Below, piece after piece: positions 1 to 10,571 of a stretch of DNA of 64,000 bases. The position numbers and the translations under genes were made by a program. This stretch comes from Cephalotrichum gorgonifer (taxonomy: Eukaryota; Ascomycota; Sordariomycetes; Microascales; Microascaceae). The stretch is from contig ONZQ02000018.1 of assembly GCA_900312665.1 (NCBI GenBank), positions 81,221 through 145,220 on the forward strand, given 5' to 3'. The notes beneath the pieces are model-generated. The model was not told where the DNA came from. It saw only the letters and a list, made by a program, of their open reading frames with translations, and searched no databases. Each line of letters starts with the position of its first letter. Positions within the stretch are counted from its first letter, which is position 1.

Positions 1-150
1 CACACGTGCATCCTTCTGTAGCTTTAAATCCCCCCTCTTCTCCCGCCCCCCTTCGCTCCCCTAGACTTTTAACTTTATCGCCTATTTAACGCCATACAAA
101 GGTAAGAAGACAGAACAACGCAAGCATATCCTCACCGGACATTGTACAAA

Positions 151-1797
151 ATGTCTACATCAGAAGTAGATCGCGACTGGTGGCGCGGTGCCGTCATCTA
201 CCAGATCTACCCGCGCTCATTCCAAGACTCCAACGGCGACGGCGTCGGCGACCTCCGCGGTATGCTCACTAGATTACCGCACATCGCCCGCCTCGGCGCC
301 GACGCCATCTGGATCTCCCCCTTCTTTAAGTCTCCGATGAAAGACTACGGCTACGACGTAGCCGACTTCACGGACGTGGACCCCATCTTCGGCACCATCG
401 AGGACTTTGATGCCGTAGTGGCCGAGTCCCACCGCCTGGGCCTCAAGGTGATGATCGACCTTGTCATATCCCATACCTCCGACGAGCACCCTTGGTTCAA
501 GGAAAGCCGGTCATCCCGGAATAAGGAAACCAACCCCCGCTCGGACTGGTACGTCTGGTCAGACCCCAAGCCCGACGGCACGCCCCCGAATAACTGGCTG
601 TCCATCTTCGGTGGGTCGGCATGGGAGTGGGACTCCCGCCGCGAGCAGTACTACCTCCATAACTTCCTCGTTTCCCAGCCGGACCTGAACTTCCACAACC
701 CGGATGTCCAGGACGCACTGCTGACCGCCACCCGCTTCTGGCTGGACCGGGGCGTCGACGGGTTCCGCCTCGACACCATCAACTTCTACTTCCACAGCAA
801 GGGGCTCGAGAGCAACCCACCTCTAGCCCCAGAGGACAGGAACGATTCGGCCGCGCCGTCGGTGAACCCGTACAACTACCAAGACCACATCTTCGATAAG
901 AATCAGCCGGAGAATCTCGCCTTTCTCGCGCGATTCCGCGCCCTCCTAGACGAATACCCTGCTGCCGCCGCAGTGGGGGAGGTAGGGGACGCGCAGCGAT
1001 CCATGGAGCTCGTCACCCAGTACACTGCCGGGACCACGGGGGTCCACATGTGCTACTTATTCGACTTCCTATCCGGGGAGAAGCTTACTTCCGCCCGCGT
1101 GCGCTCTATAATCGAGGGATTCGAGGCAGTGGGAAGAGATAGCTGGTGCTGTTGGGCCCTCTCGAACCACGACACCACCCGCGTTGCTTCGCGGTGGGCC
1201 TCGGACGAGCCGGACCCGGCGGCCCACGCGAAGCTCGTTGCGGCGATGTTGATGTCCTCGCGCGGATCATACTGCATATACCAGGGCGAGGAGCTGGGGC
1301 TGCCCGAGGTGGATCTCGCCTTCGAGGATCTGCAGGATCCGTATGGGATCAGGTTCTGGCCAGAGTTTAAGGGGCGCGACGGGTGTCGCACTCCAGTGGC
1401 ATGGGATTCGAACCTGGCGAACGCCGGGTTCTCGGAGGCTAAGCCATGGCTGCCCGTCCCGGCTGAACATGTTGGACTTTCTGTGAATACCCAGGAGGGC
1501 GAGGGTAACTCTATGATGGAACATTACAGACGTATGCTGAAATTCCGGGCCACCCACCCAGTGCTTGTGAAAGGGAGTGTTGAATTTGTGGATACGGAGG
1601 GTTCCCTTGTTGCGTTCAAGCGTAGCTATGGGGGGGAGACGGTGCTATGCCTGTTCAACCTCGGCGTCGAAGATGTCTCTTTCCCGCTGGGCGAGCTGGC
1701 CCCCATTGAGCTCAAGGGGCATGGGTATGTCGGGGTGACCGAACAGGGGAAGATTAAGCTCGGCCCATACCAGGCCTGGTTCGGGCAGTTGGCGTAA
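151..1797 (+). CDS. GH13 alpha-glucosidase, bacterial type
   Basis: Predicted exo-acting alpha-glucosidase of glycoside hydrolase family 13, releasing glucose from maltose and short alpha-glucosides. The 548-residue protein has no signal peptide, so it is probably cytosolic. Counting three residues upstream of the chosen ATG, the catalytic set is Asp211 (GFRLDT), Glu280 (VGEVGD) and Asp344 (SNHD); the region-I motif DLVISHTS is also present. An upstream in-frame TTG at 142 is not a credible start; the ATG at 151 has A at -3. The gene is intronless and GC-rich. From memory, its sequence blocks (NNWLSIFGGSAW, YYLHNFL.SQPDLN, LYQGEELGLPE-like) match proteobacterial AglA-type enzymes better than fungal maltases, suggesting transfer from bacteria. 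Family assignment is certain; substrate is inferred. Confidence 0.95.
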   Translation: MSTSEVDRDWWRGAVIYQIYPRSFQDSNGDGVGDLRGMLTRLPHIARLGADAIWISPFFKSPMKDYGYDVADFTDVDPIFGTIEDFDAVVAESHRLGLKVMIDLVISHTSDEHPWFKESRSSRNKETNPRSDWYVWSDPKPDGTPPNNWLSIFGGSAWEWDSRREQYYLHNFLVSQPDLNFHNPDVQDALLTATRFWLDRGVDGFRLDTINFYFHSKGLESNPPLAPEDRNDSAAPSVNPYNYQDHIFDKNQPENLAFLARFRALLDEYPAAAAVGEVGDAQRSMELVTQYTAGTTGVHMCYLFDFLSGEKLTSARVRSIIEGFEAVGRDSWCCWALSNHDTTRVASRWASDEPDPAAHAKLVAAMLMSSRGSYCIYQGEELGLPEVDLAFEDLQDPYGIRFWPEFKGRDGCRTPVAWDSNLANAGFSEAKPWLPVPAEHVGLSVNTQEGEGNSMMEHYRRMLKFRATHPVLVKGSVEFVDTEGSLVAFKRSYGGETVLCLFNLGVEDVSFPLGELAPIELKGHGYVGVTEQGKIKLGPYQAWFGQLA

Positions 1798-2505
1798 TCG
1801 GTGCCTGGAAGTTCCAAGGAAACCGAAGAAGAATGGGGGTTCTTTACCTCGTCAATACTCTGAACCAATGGACACTTGATTTCCTCTACCACTTCTGTGT
1901 TCATCTCCCTCAAATTCTATGGTGTTGAATTGCTTCTTTGCGGTATATTTCTCATTCCTCCAAGCAATTCTAAGCACTCTCACCAGCCTAACATTCCTTC
2001 CAGCAATCCTCGTATTACTAATGGAAAACCGAAGTTCCTGCTCAAAAGTATGCAAAGTCTTCCGATGTTCTTAGAGCCATTTGAGATTGCGCTTGCGTTT
2101 GCAAGACTTGCATTTGATTAGTGGTAGAGAATCCCCATGTATTACATGTTTCAAATGCGCCATCTACCTGCGGCGCTTGGGAGGCCCTTGGAAGCCGTAG
2201 AATTGTATGCAAAAGGCCCAGACCCACGCCTACGTCTGGGCCTTCACGAGGGTGGCTATGCCTAGCGCTTACTACTCCTGTCGATGACTTTCATTTAGGC
2301 TGCGACCCTGTTGGACCACTCCCAATTGGTTAACCAGTGTGGTGCTGCCTCATCCGCCCCGCTTGTTCAGGGGGTCGTCACAAAACAATTGATACGCCCT
2401 CATCAGCAGCATATTGACATATGACATTCCCAGAGATGGTACACTTTATATCACCTCCACGAGTATCTATTGGAACGTTCCTAGGCCCAAAGCCCTCAAT
2501 ACCAA
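1798..2505. other. Intergenic with one strong hairpin
   Basis: No gene is recognisable between the glucosidase and the DUF7730 gene. The only structure seen is a perfect 11-bp inverted repeat with a 10-nt loop at 2213-2244. Confidence 0.5.
2213..2244. repeat. 11-bp perfect inverted repeat
   Basis: The arms aaggcccagac (2213-2223) and gtctgggcctt (2234-2244) are exact reverse complements separated by 10 nt. It lies about 415 bp past the glucosidase stop codon, so it could be a 3' UTR hairpin, a protein-binding palindrome, or chance. Confidence 0.6.
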
Positions 2506-3753
2506 ATGCGTCCCGTCCAGAGTTTGCTTAAGCGAAGAGAGGCCGCCAAAGAGCCGTATCTCCCAGCCCCGCATGCTCCCCTCCTCACACCACGGAGCAG
2601 CTCGAGACAAGAGCAATCCCCATTTTTCCGACTACCCCTGGACCTCCGTTACCTCATCCTGCGCGATGCCTTCGGCGGCCGCACGATCCATGTCGACTTC
2701 CGCTTCCGACCGCCGCTCTACACTTCGGACACTGGCGGGGGACTCAAAGCCTATCATGGAGGATACCCTCCGCTGGTCACTGTAGACACCCGGCTCGACA
2801 GGCCCACCAAGCCACACGGGGCCGGTGCCTGGAGGTGGTATAGCTGCGTTTGCCACCGCAACGTACCGCCGGGGATGCGGGGTTCGGCTTTCGAATTCTC
2901 GGCGTCCTGGGATAAATGTCTCAGCGGGGCCGGTTTCCACTGCCACTCCTGGCCCGGTACACTCCCCAATAAGTGCATGCTTGGGATGATGGGATTCCTG
3001 CTCACATGCAAACAAGGGTAAGCCGTTGGACTATTTCCCAACTGTATGCCGCCTGCAACTGCGGTACGACTAGTAGGCTTATGTATCAGCTCTAGGTACG
3101 AGGATGCCATGTACGTTATTTACTCGACGAACGCCCTCTACCTAGAGGCCCTACCCCTGATCGACGGTCTGCTGCGGCAATCCGCCTTGCCTGGTTCCCC
3201 GAGGGTATCGGGGCTCGATACGCGCCACCTAACCTCGCTGGTCATGATATGGGACTTCGTTCTCTTTGGATCTTTTTATCCCAGCACCGTGTTGGACCGG
3301 AGGCATTTCGCCGAGAGGCTCGATCTAATACCACGTGCGCTTCCAAAGTTGACGCGACTACAGGTGCTTATGGGGAGCGATATCTATGTTGAGGATTCTA
3401 GTCCTGCTAATAATATGGAGGAGGTCGAGAAGGTCCTCCTAAGGCCCTTCTTGGAGGCAAGGACCAAAATGGAGCACGTAGCCGAGTTTATTGTCACAAT
3501 ACCGGCGGGGGTGTTTCTTGCCATGATGTCCATCCCGGGGACCCACGTGCTGGGGCAGGATGTCCCAGGGAAGAAGAGAAAGGGTATCGGCGCGCTGCAT
3601 ATAAGATACCCTTTCACGGAGAAAAAGCACACCCAGACGAGTACGGAATTAGACCTGTGGTATGGTATGGAAGGGGACCGCCACTGGAACAACCCTCTTA
3701 CCATGATGTCCCGATTCTCTACAGTAGGCATCTTTGGTGCTTCGGCTGCCTAG
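2506..3753 (+). CDS. DUF7730-type fungal protein
   Basis: Protein of unknown function in a fungal family (DUF7730) whose members begin with a LPLDLRxxIL block and carry a LLxCxxIYxEAxxxIYSTN-like core. Two exons: 2506-3017 and 3096-3753, joined in phase 2 across a 78-bp GT-AG intron, giving 389 residues. The join restores the conserved block: CKQGYEDAMYVIYSTN sits across the intron, which supports the splice. No signal peptide or membrane helix is evident. These proteins are abundant in ascomycetes and uncharacterised; some carry an F-box-like N-terminus. It stands alone between a glucosidase and a permease, with no obvious functional partner. Confidence 0.8.
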
Positions 3754-4136
3754 GAGAGAGAGGGTCTTGGTCCAAATGAGATATGAATGAGAAGGCCTTC
3801 TCTCTAGATTTTGCCCTAGGTTAGCGCCGAGGGTGACCCAACAGAACGATGTTAACCTTTTCCTATTAATTGCGGCCCGGGGAAGACAGGGACGGGAAGA
3901 GTGTGTGCTACCGACCCAGTAGGCGGGTGGGGGTAGCTGAAGCTCGGCTGATATAACTCATCACCCTAGAGTAAGGAGGACCTAACATTAAAACAAACCT
4001 CTGCACTGACATATTGCATCAACATTAATGACAGCTTGTATATGCTCTACGCTAATCCTGCCCTCCCCTACTACCCGCGTTGAATCCTCAAGCCCAAAGA
4101 CATACCACCTCCAGCACCCACCCCTGCCCGTACCTA
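3754..4136. other. Intergenic, convergent 3' ends
   Basis: Region between the convergent ends of the DUF7730 gene and the MFS permease; nothing recognisable beyond presumed 3' UTRs. Confidence 0.5.
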
Positions 4137-6492
4137 TCAGACCTTACTTGTGCGAACCTCAGAACGAGGCTCCTCTACTTGCTCCTCGTCCTCCTCTAGC
4201 TCCTTCGCTCGCCTAGCAGCGGTGCCGACATCCTCCACATTTGTGAAGTCGACGGCACCACCAAAGACCTCCTCCATGCGCTCTAGCGAAATCTAGAAAA
4301 AGAAAAGTGTGTGCTAATTAGCTTCCATGTCCGAATTTCACAGCAATGGCATATTAAGGCGAAAAAAGGCGAAAAAAGGGGGTGGGGCCGGGGGGCGGGG
4401 ACACGACTTACCCCCTTGGTCTCGGGAAGCCAGAACGCGCAGATGGCCATGATGAAGTTGCACGCGCCAAAGACGAAGTAGACCCCGAACGGGATCTTCA
4501 CCAGCATCACGGGTGTCGCCTTTGAGACCGCGAGGTTGTGCAGCCAGTGGGTGAGCGAGGCGAGGGCGACGTTGTACGCCCGCAGGCGGTTAGTCGGGAT
4601 CTCGGAGACGTATACCCATGCTGCAGTTGGTTTGTTAGCAAATACGGGCAGGAGTTCCAGGGTGGTAAATCGCAAAGCGAACTCTGGGATCGGGAGGGGG
4701 GAAGAGTCAGGCGGGGACAGCACTTACCTACTGGGCCCCAGCCCATGTTGAAGGCGGCAGCGAAGATGTACACCATAGCCAAAGCCGCAATACCAGCGGG
4801 AGGAGGGTTGTCGTTCGTCCCAGGCTTGGGGCCAAAGCGGATGTACTTTTTCATGGTTAGTAAAAGAGATGGAGAAGGCGAAAAGGAAAAGCCGGAGAAG
4901 GACTTTGGCCACTCACGAATCCTAAGAATAACATGCAGAACGCCTGCACGGTGCCGCTCCACATCAGTGACATCCGGCGACCAAGCGAATCGGCCAGGAA
5001 GAACACGAAGATCAAACACGTGACCACCTTGACGATCCCGTAGACGCCCTGGGCAAAGAGAGCTGTGGTGGTGCTCGAGAGGCCGAGGTCTTTGAAGATG
5101 GTGGGCGCGTAGTAGTTGATGGCACCGGTCTACATTCCGTCAGCAAGTAGTCCACATCTCGCCTCTAGGATTACCCAGAAGAGCAAGAGACAGGCGTCTA
5201 TCTCGATTCACGAATCGGAGCACACCATAAAGAGGGGGCCACTCACTCCCGTCCATTGCTGGAACGTAATCATCCCAACCGTCAACAGCGCGCGCCTCCT
5301 GTTGGTCGGAACAGTCCAGCACTCCTTCTGCAGCGCCCAGAACCCGGTGTCTCCCATCAAGGCCTTCTCCTGGTCCAGCGCCGTTCGTAGCTCGAGCAGC
5401 TCCTGCTGCACGTACGGGTGCTCGGCGGGGAGCCCCCGCACGTCGGACAGCACGCTGGTGGCCTTCTCCCACTGGTCCTGGGATGCGAGCCAGCGGGGCG
5501 ACTCCGGGCAGAAGAGCATGCTGATGAGGAGAAGGAGCGGGCAGAGGCCCTGGGTGGCGAGCGGGACCATCCAGGTGGCTCTGGGCTGATTCGCGGATAG
5601 GCTTGTTAGCGGGCGTTCTGGGCTTTGGGTAGTGCTAGGTAGGGCGTTGTCTGGACATGGGTATGCTTACCGGGAGGTGGAGGAGAGACCCGTAATTGAT
5701 AAAGTATGCCATCATGCCTCCCATGACGAGCAGGAGCTGGAAGAAGCCGACGAGGAATCCGCGGATGGCGCGGGGGGAGTTCTCGGAGACGTAAGTGGGC
5801 GCAAGCATGGTTCCGGCACCGAGGCCGATACCCTCAATAAACCTGGTCCCCAAATAAGCTACAATGTCCTCCTAATAATCCATACCCCTAACCTAACCAG
5901 ACCAAAGAGCTTACCGTCCGATGTAGAAGGCAGGAAGATGGCCGAAGGCGAAAGTCTGCATTATAGCGCCAACGAAGCCGGTGATAGCGACGCCAAGAAG
6001 CGACGGCTTCCTCCCCTTCCAGTCGGCGAAGGGGCTGGAAATAAGGGCGCCCAGGACGGCGCCGGCTTGCATCGTGGTGACGAGGTTCCCGGCGAGGTCC
6101 GCAGCGACGTCCGGGCCGGCGACGTCGAGGCCGTACTCCCTATAGTCCCGAGGCGCCAATTAGTACTCTGGCTTCTCAAAGGATAGGTGGCGAACGCGTA
6201 TCCTGAACCAGGATTGCGAACTTACCTTTTAAAGTCCGGCATAGCTAGAACGCCACCGATAATTCCCGCGTCCACGCCGAAGAGCGCGCCAGCGAAACAT
6301 GACTGCGAAGTGATGCGGTCAGTCTGAAGGCACCTTCTACAGGCTTCCACTAGTAGGGGTCAACCGAGTCAATCTACTTACCGAGGCCGTCAGCGCCAGG
6401 ACGCGCCAATTGTACACCTCTGGCGGATCAACGCGGATCGCATCATTGCGGATGATGCGCTTCAGCACATTATGGATCCAATTCTTCGTCAT
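4137..6492 (-). CDS. MFS sugar/quinate-type permease
   Basis: Plasma-membrane proton symporter of the fungal sugar-porter family, most like the QutD/quinate-permease group from memory. Nine exons on the minus strand: 6382-6492, 6226-6302, 5915-6139, 5671-5842, 5247-5585, 4917-5129, 4728-4845, 4412-4620 and 4137-4292, all joining in frame to give 539 residues, normal for the family. Visible signatures are FGVDAGIIGGVL in helix 1, FIEGIGLGAG, PESPRWLAS after helix 6 (about residue 222), NAIN/GAINYYAP in helix 7, ADSLGRR, WVYVSEIPTNRLRAYN and a terminal PETKG followed by ISLERMEEVFG. The C-terminal tail is acidic. Substrate is not settled: quinate, a hexose or another polyol are all possible. 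A TATATA element lies about 155 bp upstream. Confidence 0.9.
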
Positions 6493-6645
6493 TTTGCGGG
6501 GAAGGGAGGGTCGAAGAAACAAATTACAAATGGGGTTTGCTTCCTCGCTTCGAGTATCTCTCCGACTTGAAGATAGAGACAGGCGCGTTGTGGGAAGGGG
6601 CTTTCGAGTAGGATTTATGGATTCGAAATGTGGCACGGCATGGTG

Positions 6646-6653
6646 ATATATAC
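6646..6653 (-). promoter_or_regulatory. TATA-like element of MFS permease
   Basis: A TATATA tract on the minus strand about 155 bp upstream of the permease start codon; a plausible but unproven core-promoter element. Confidence 0.35.
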
Positions 6654-8162
6654 TTGGAAGTACTGTAGCATTCCTCAAGGGTAGTCAGAAGCTTATGGGC
6701 GGGTGTTATCCAGATCGGCGGGGACACCGGCTGCGGCCGCACACAGGATTCCTTCCTTCCCTTCCTTCCTTTCCTTCCCGTGGTCGTAAACTCCGCATTC
6801 ACGAGGCTCGTGCATCCGGGGTGCAGGACCAAATGTGGGGAGGATCGAAAATCTGGGGTTTGTCGGTTGCTCGCCACTCGGGGACTGTCGGGTATTCCGC
6901 CGACTTAGTCATGGCTCGTATTATCGGTGGCTTGCCAAGCTGTTCTTGGTTACCTTGGCGGGGAGTTTCGGGTCCTTGCCCGAGACAAGTGGGCTGGCAC
7001 TAGCTGATTGGAGACCACGGGATCATCGGTTCGTGCTGTCAAGATGGGCTGATCCGAGCCATGAGAGCACAAGTGAGAGTAAGGAGTTCCTTAACAGCCA
7101 CGTGGGGAATATTGGTCCTTGGCTTCGGCATCCAGCATGGGTCGCAAAGATTCAGCTTAATTCTGCTCACCCGATGAGGATGCCAATGTAGCAACACGCA
7201 AGAAAATATAGTAACAGCATCTCAGCACGATGTAACAATGGCCAACACAGAGATTCAAGAATTTGACCAGTTGACATCTGAACTTGAACCTGCAGCAGAG
7301 CAGGGCTAATTCGTAACACTTCGCATGCATGTATTCCACGGTCCATTGAAACATAAAGCGAAGGATCAGATGGTCGGGAGCTCCATGGAACCAGCCTACT
7401 GCTTCCCAGTGAGGTGATGCAGGGGAACCCAGCATCAGGATTCTGATCCCAATAGGGTCTCTCTAACAGAGTAAGCTCGGGATGAGCTTACACCTACTCG
7501 CAGGTGGCCGCCTACACTGAACAAGTGAACCAGTAGAGCCTCAGCCTCGAAGCTCGGGATCCAGGTCGCTGTATAGTTGATCAATAATCCACACAGCTCT
7601 TGGATCGTCAGGTCAAGAGGGCGGGTCGCAGGAGGTCATCAAAGTCGCAAGTCTTCCAGTGAGAGTGTTCAGAATTGAGGTCACATCCTCAGAGCCGATA
7701 CTGTAATCCCAGGCTCACACACAAGCCGAACAATCGGGTCTTCGAACAAAAATGAAGTGTATTCCTTGATCAACTACCTGCCTGAACAAAACGAGTGCCT
7801 CTCCAGCCTTAAGTACAAAAACCAAAGGAATTGATGCGAGTCAGTGAAGGGGGTGGGGGGGGGGGCTTCCCTGGTGGCCTCTGGGCCGGTTCCACCGAGC
7901 TGGTGTGCCAGGTCCAATCGGAGTTCCACCCTGCCCCACCTCCACCCTGCCCCACCTCACCAGGACCAGCAATGCGGTATTGATATTTTAAGATAATGCG
8001 GGGAACACCAGATATGACATATGGGATCAAATCCAGCCAATATCGACCCCATCCCTTGCAAATCTACAAAAAAAATCGGGCCAAGTATATCAAAGTATGA
8101 GGGGGGATACGGGAAAGTATAACTACCATGGGATGGGTAATGCACGGGACATGCAACAGGTC

Positions 8163-8263
8163 TTTTCACAGCAATTTTAGTACGGTCCAAGAGGATGTCA
8201 AAACTGGTGAATGCTCCGATACACACTCCGAGTTTTTCACAGCAATTTTAGCGTACTCCAAGA
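8163..8263. repeat. Pair of near-identical direct repeats
   Basis: The block TTTTCACAGCAATTTTAG occurs near 8163-8180 and again near 8234-8251; each copy is followed by a similar TACKSTCCAAGARGA-like stretch. The copies start about 71 bp apart. Origin unknown: a tandem duplication remnant or repeated regulatory site. Confidence 0.65.
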
Positions 8264-8602
8264 AGACGACAGATCTTGTGGTTGGTTAGAATGCCTGCAG
8301 CAAGTACACACAAGCACCACCAGTACATACATTTTGCATGCCTCACTCGTACCAGGTGGTGGCTAGGCTTGTCTCGAGTGGTTTAGAGACGCATCGCTAG
8401 ATGCATAGTAGGAACTGTTGTTTATATGAACGTGTGAAATCTCGAGTATGCTCTCTGGAGGTATTGAACTGGCACCGCCTTCTGGATGATGTTAGGATGT
8501 GAATATGTGACTGTAAAGCCGAGCAGTTCCGGTCATGCCTATGAGCTGCGCAGAGTCTGTCCGTCCCATGCCACAATCCAAACCTTCCAGGCGCGATGCC
8601 TT

Positions 8603-10117
8603 TCACCCCAACTGCAACCCACTGCAGCTATCCTCCATCTCCGTCGTATCCACCACCATTGCTGCAACCTCATTCCCAAACTCTACCACATTCCCTCCAC
8701 CCCACCCCTCGACTGTCATCTCCACACCCGCCGTAGCCACAAACCTAACCCATGCATCTTGCATCGCCTGGCTTGTCGCATACTCAAGCGGTGTCGAGTC
8801 GCCGCGATACTGAGCATGCGTCCCAAACAGAAGTGGTAGTTCAGCCCCGTGCCAGGCCCCCATCCACCCCCTTGGACTGATATTAGTGAAGTTCCCCGCG
8901 TAAAGATATCGGTACACGGGCCCCGTATACGCCGCGATCCGAGTCTTGGCCGCTTCGTGCGTCGGGCAGAAGAAATAGAACATTGTCATTTGATCTGCGA
9001 GGGCGACGTCCACGCCGTCTGGATTGTACTCAACGAATGTCACCCCATCCTGTGCGTTGCTCCCTATCAGCGCGGGGAGTCTCGCTATCCTACCGGCCTG
9101 CGCGCGTGTCGAATAGTTCTCGAAGACGGTGCGGTTGTCCACGATGGGGGAGAAAGTGATACTTGGCGTCTCGCCCGCATCATAGTACGTCTTCATAAAC
9201 TCTTCAATGGCGAACGCGTCAACTTTGCGCATACACGAGAGTTCCTCGACGGGACTGAGCTCGCCGCACCCGAACTGTGAAGCCACAAAGGTGAAGTTGC
9301 CATGTATCGGGTCTACTGTCAGGATGTCTATGAATTCGTTTCCAGAATCCATGATGATGCTATTTGCGATAGGATCGTCGATATATGTGTAGCCGTAATA
9401 GGCAATCGAGATAGCGCCGGAGCTCATGCCCCAAAGACCAATGCGTTCCGGGTCTCCCCCGAAGGCCGCGATATTGTCGCGCACCCACTCGATCGCCAGC
9501 CGCTGGTCTAGAAGCCCGACATTTTGATTTTCCAAAGGAAGTCCGGCGGCGTTGGGAAAACCAAAGATGTTATCCCGGTGGTTGAAGGACACCACAATAT
9601 GGCCCTGCGTCCGTTGTATCCACTGTGATGGCAGCTGGTACGGCACATCGGTGCCACCTCCGAAAAAGGCTCCGCCGTAGAAGAAGATCAAGACAGGGAG
9701 GGCCTTCTTCGTCTTTCTCCCACCCCGGGGGGCCCAAATACTAAGGGTCAGACAGTCTTCGCTGATAGGCCCCGTGGTTCCGTTCAACCCCCCCAGGTTG
9801 AACTCCAGCACTTCGTTGGTGGTGACCATGGGGGAAGTAAGGGCGTATTGCATACAGCTCGGGGGAAGCTCCGTCGCATCCAACTCCCCGAACGGCGGCG
9901 CCGGCTCCGGTGGCGCGAACCGTAGATCATTGACGGGTGGCTTGGCATACGGAATGCCGAGGAATTTACGGACGGCGGGTGTTGCGCTGTCCACTGTGCC
10001 GTGGACTATGCCGCCTGTAGTCTGGATGGTGAGATCCACATCGCAGGAGCGAGCCTCGACGATCGGTCTTGAGACGGCCGCAGTCACGACGATGAGAGCT
10101 GCAGAGTTGAGCCGCAT
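8603..10117 (-). CDS. Secreted type-B carboxylesterase
   Basis: Alpha/beta-hydrolase of the carboxylesterase/cholinesterase family (lipase type B), hydrolysing carboxylic esters. The single exon encodes 504 residues with a probable signal peptide (about residues 1-22) ahead of the mature start. Family landmarks are FLGIPYAKPP, SEDCLTLSIWAP, DQRLAIEWVRDNIAAFGGDP and the catalytic His423 in AWHGAEL. The nucleophile Ser232 lies in GMSSGA where most members have GESAGA. The acid position falls in SNAQDG, giving Asp357 instead of the usual Glu. The oxyanion loop reads YGGAFFGGG rather than HGGG. These are departures within a recognisable family, so activity is likely but the substrate cannot be read. 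Intronless, unlike many neighbours. Confidence 0.9.
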   Translation of the reverse strand: MRLNSAALIVVTAAVSRPIVEARSCDVDLTIQTTGGIVHGTVDSATPAVRKFLGIPYAKPPVNDLRFAPPEPAPPFGELDATELPPSCMQYALTSPMVTTNEVLEFNLGGLNGTTGPISEDCLTLSIWAPRGGRKTKKALPVLIFFYGGAFFGGGTDVPYQLPSQWIQRTQGHIVVSFNHRDNIFGFPNAAGLPLENQNVGLLDQRLAIEWVRDNIAAFGGDPERIGLWGMSSGAISIAYYGYTYIDDPIANSIIMDSGNEFIDILTVDPIHGNFTFVASQFGCGELSPVEELSCMRKVDAFAIEEFMKTYYDAGETPSITFSPIVDNRTVFENYSTRAQAGRIARLPALIGSNAQDGVTFVEYNPDGVDVALADQMTMFYFFCPTHEAAKTRIAAYTGPVYRYLYAGNFTNISPRGWMGAWHGAELPLLFGTHAQYRGDSTPLEYATSQAMQDAWVRFVATAGVEMTVEGWGGGNVVEFGNEVAAMVVDTTEMEDSCSGLQLG

Positions 10118-10571
10118 TGTGGACGATACTTCTTGTGTACGATGAGTGCCCTATGTACGAATATAGTTAAATCCCACTCAAGGCCCCGGTGAGGTGGCTA
10201 GCGGGCGAGGGTTTATTAAAGCATGCTGGTAAGGTGCACCCAAGCGAGAGAGCGCATATTTGAGCTTATTCGGCTTATATTTAAATTTAATCGAGCAATA
10301 TTTTCCGTCGAGACCTGGTAAAGGAGGTATGGTGGTGCATGAGTGCGCCCAAACTGGAGGAATATAGCCGAGGACGCGCAGGTTTGAGCTCATTAGGTTT
10401 ACATTTCGAAGGATTCACTAGCTCCTGATTAATATGCACCATGCACTATCCGTTACACTATTACATTACTGGTGGGAAACTGGGATCCACGGGAATACAA
10501 GAGTGGCCACACAATGCATCTCGACCCAAAATCCAACCCACCGACCATCCATCTCACGATTGTAGGCCGCC
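10118..10571. other. Intergenic
   Basis: Promoter side of the esterase and 3' side of the Zn2Cys6 gene; AT-rich near 10260-10300. No gene or clear motif seen. Confidence 0.5.

Larger units (their letters stand above)
6493..8602. other. Long intergenic region with repeats
   Basis: About 2.1 kb without a convincing gene. It holds a TTCC-rich tract near 6750-6780, a G homopolymer near 7851-7865 and a pair of short direct repeats near 8163 and 8234. The small open frames here lack family resemblance. Confidence 0.5.

Noticed and set aside
142..150. Upstream TTG start for the glucosidase
   Set aside because: TTG is not a normal fungal start; the ATG nine bases downstream has a good context.
1053..1391. 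Antisense open frames within the glucosidase and other GC-rich genes
   Set aside because: GC-rich third positions create long antisense frames; none shows family resemblance.
1400..1415. GGATTCGAACC, like a tRNA B box
   Set aside because: It lies inside the conserved glucosidase coding sequence and has no matching A box or cloverleaf.
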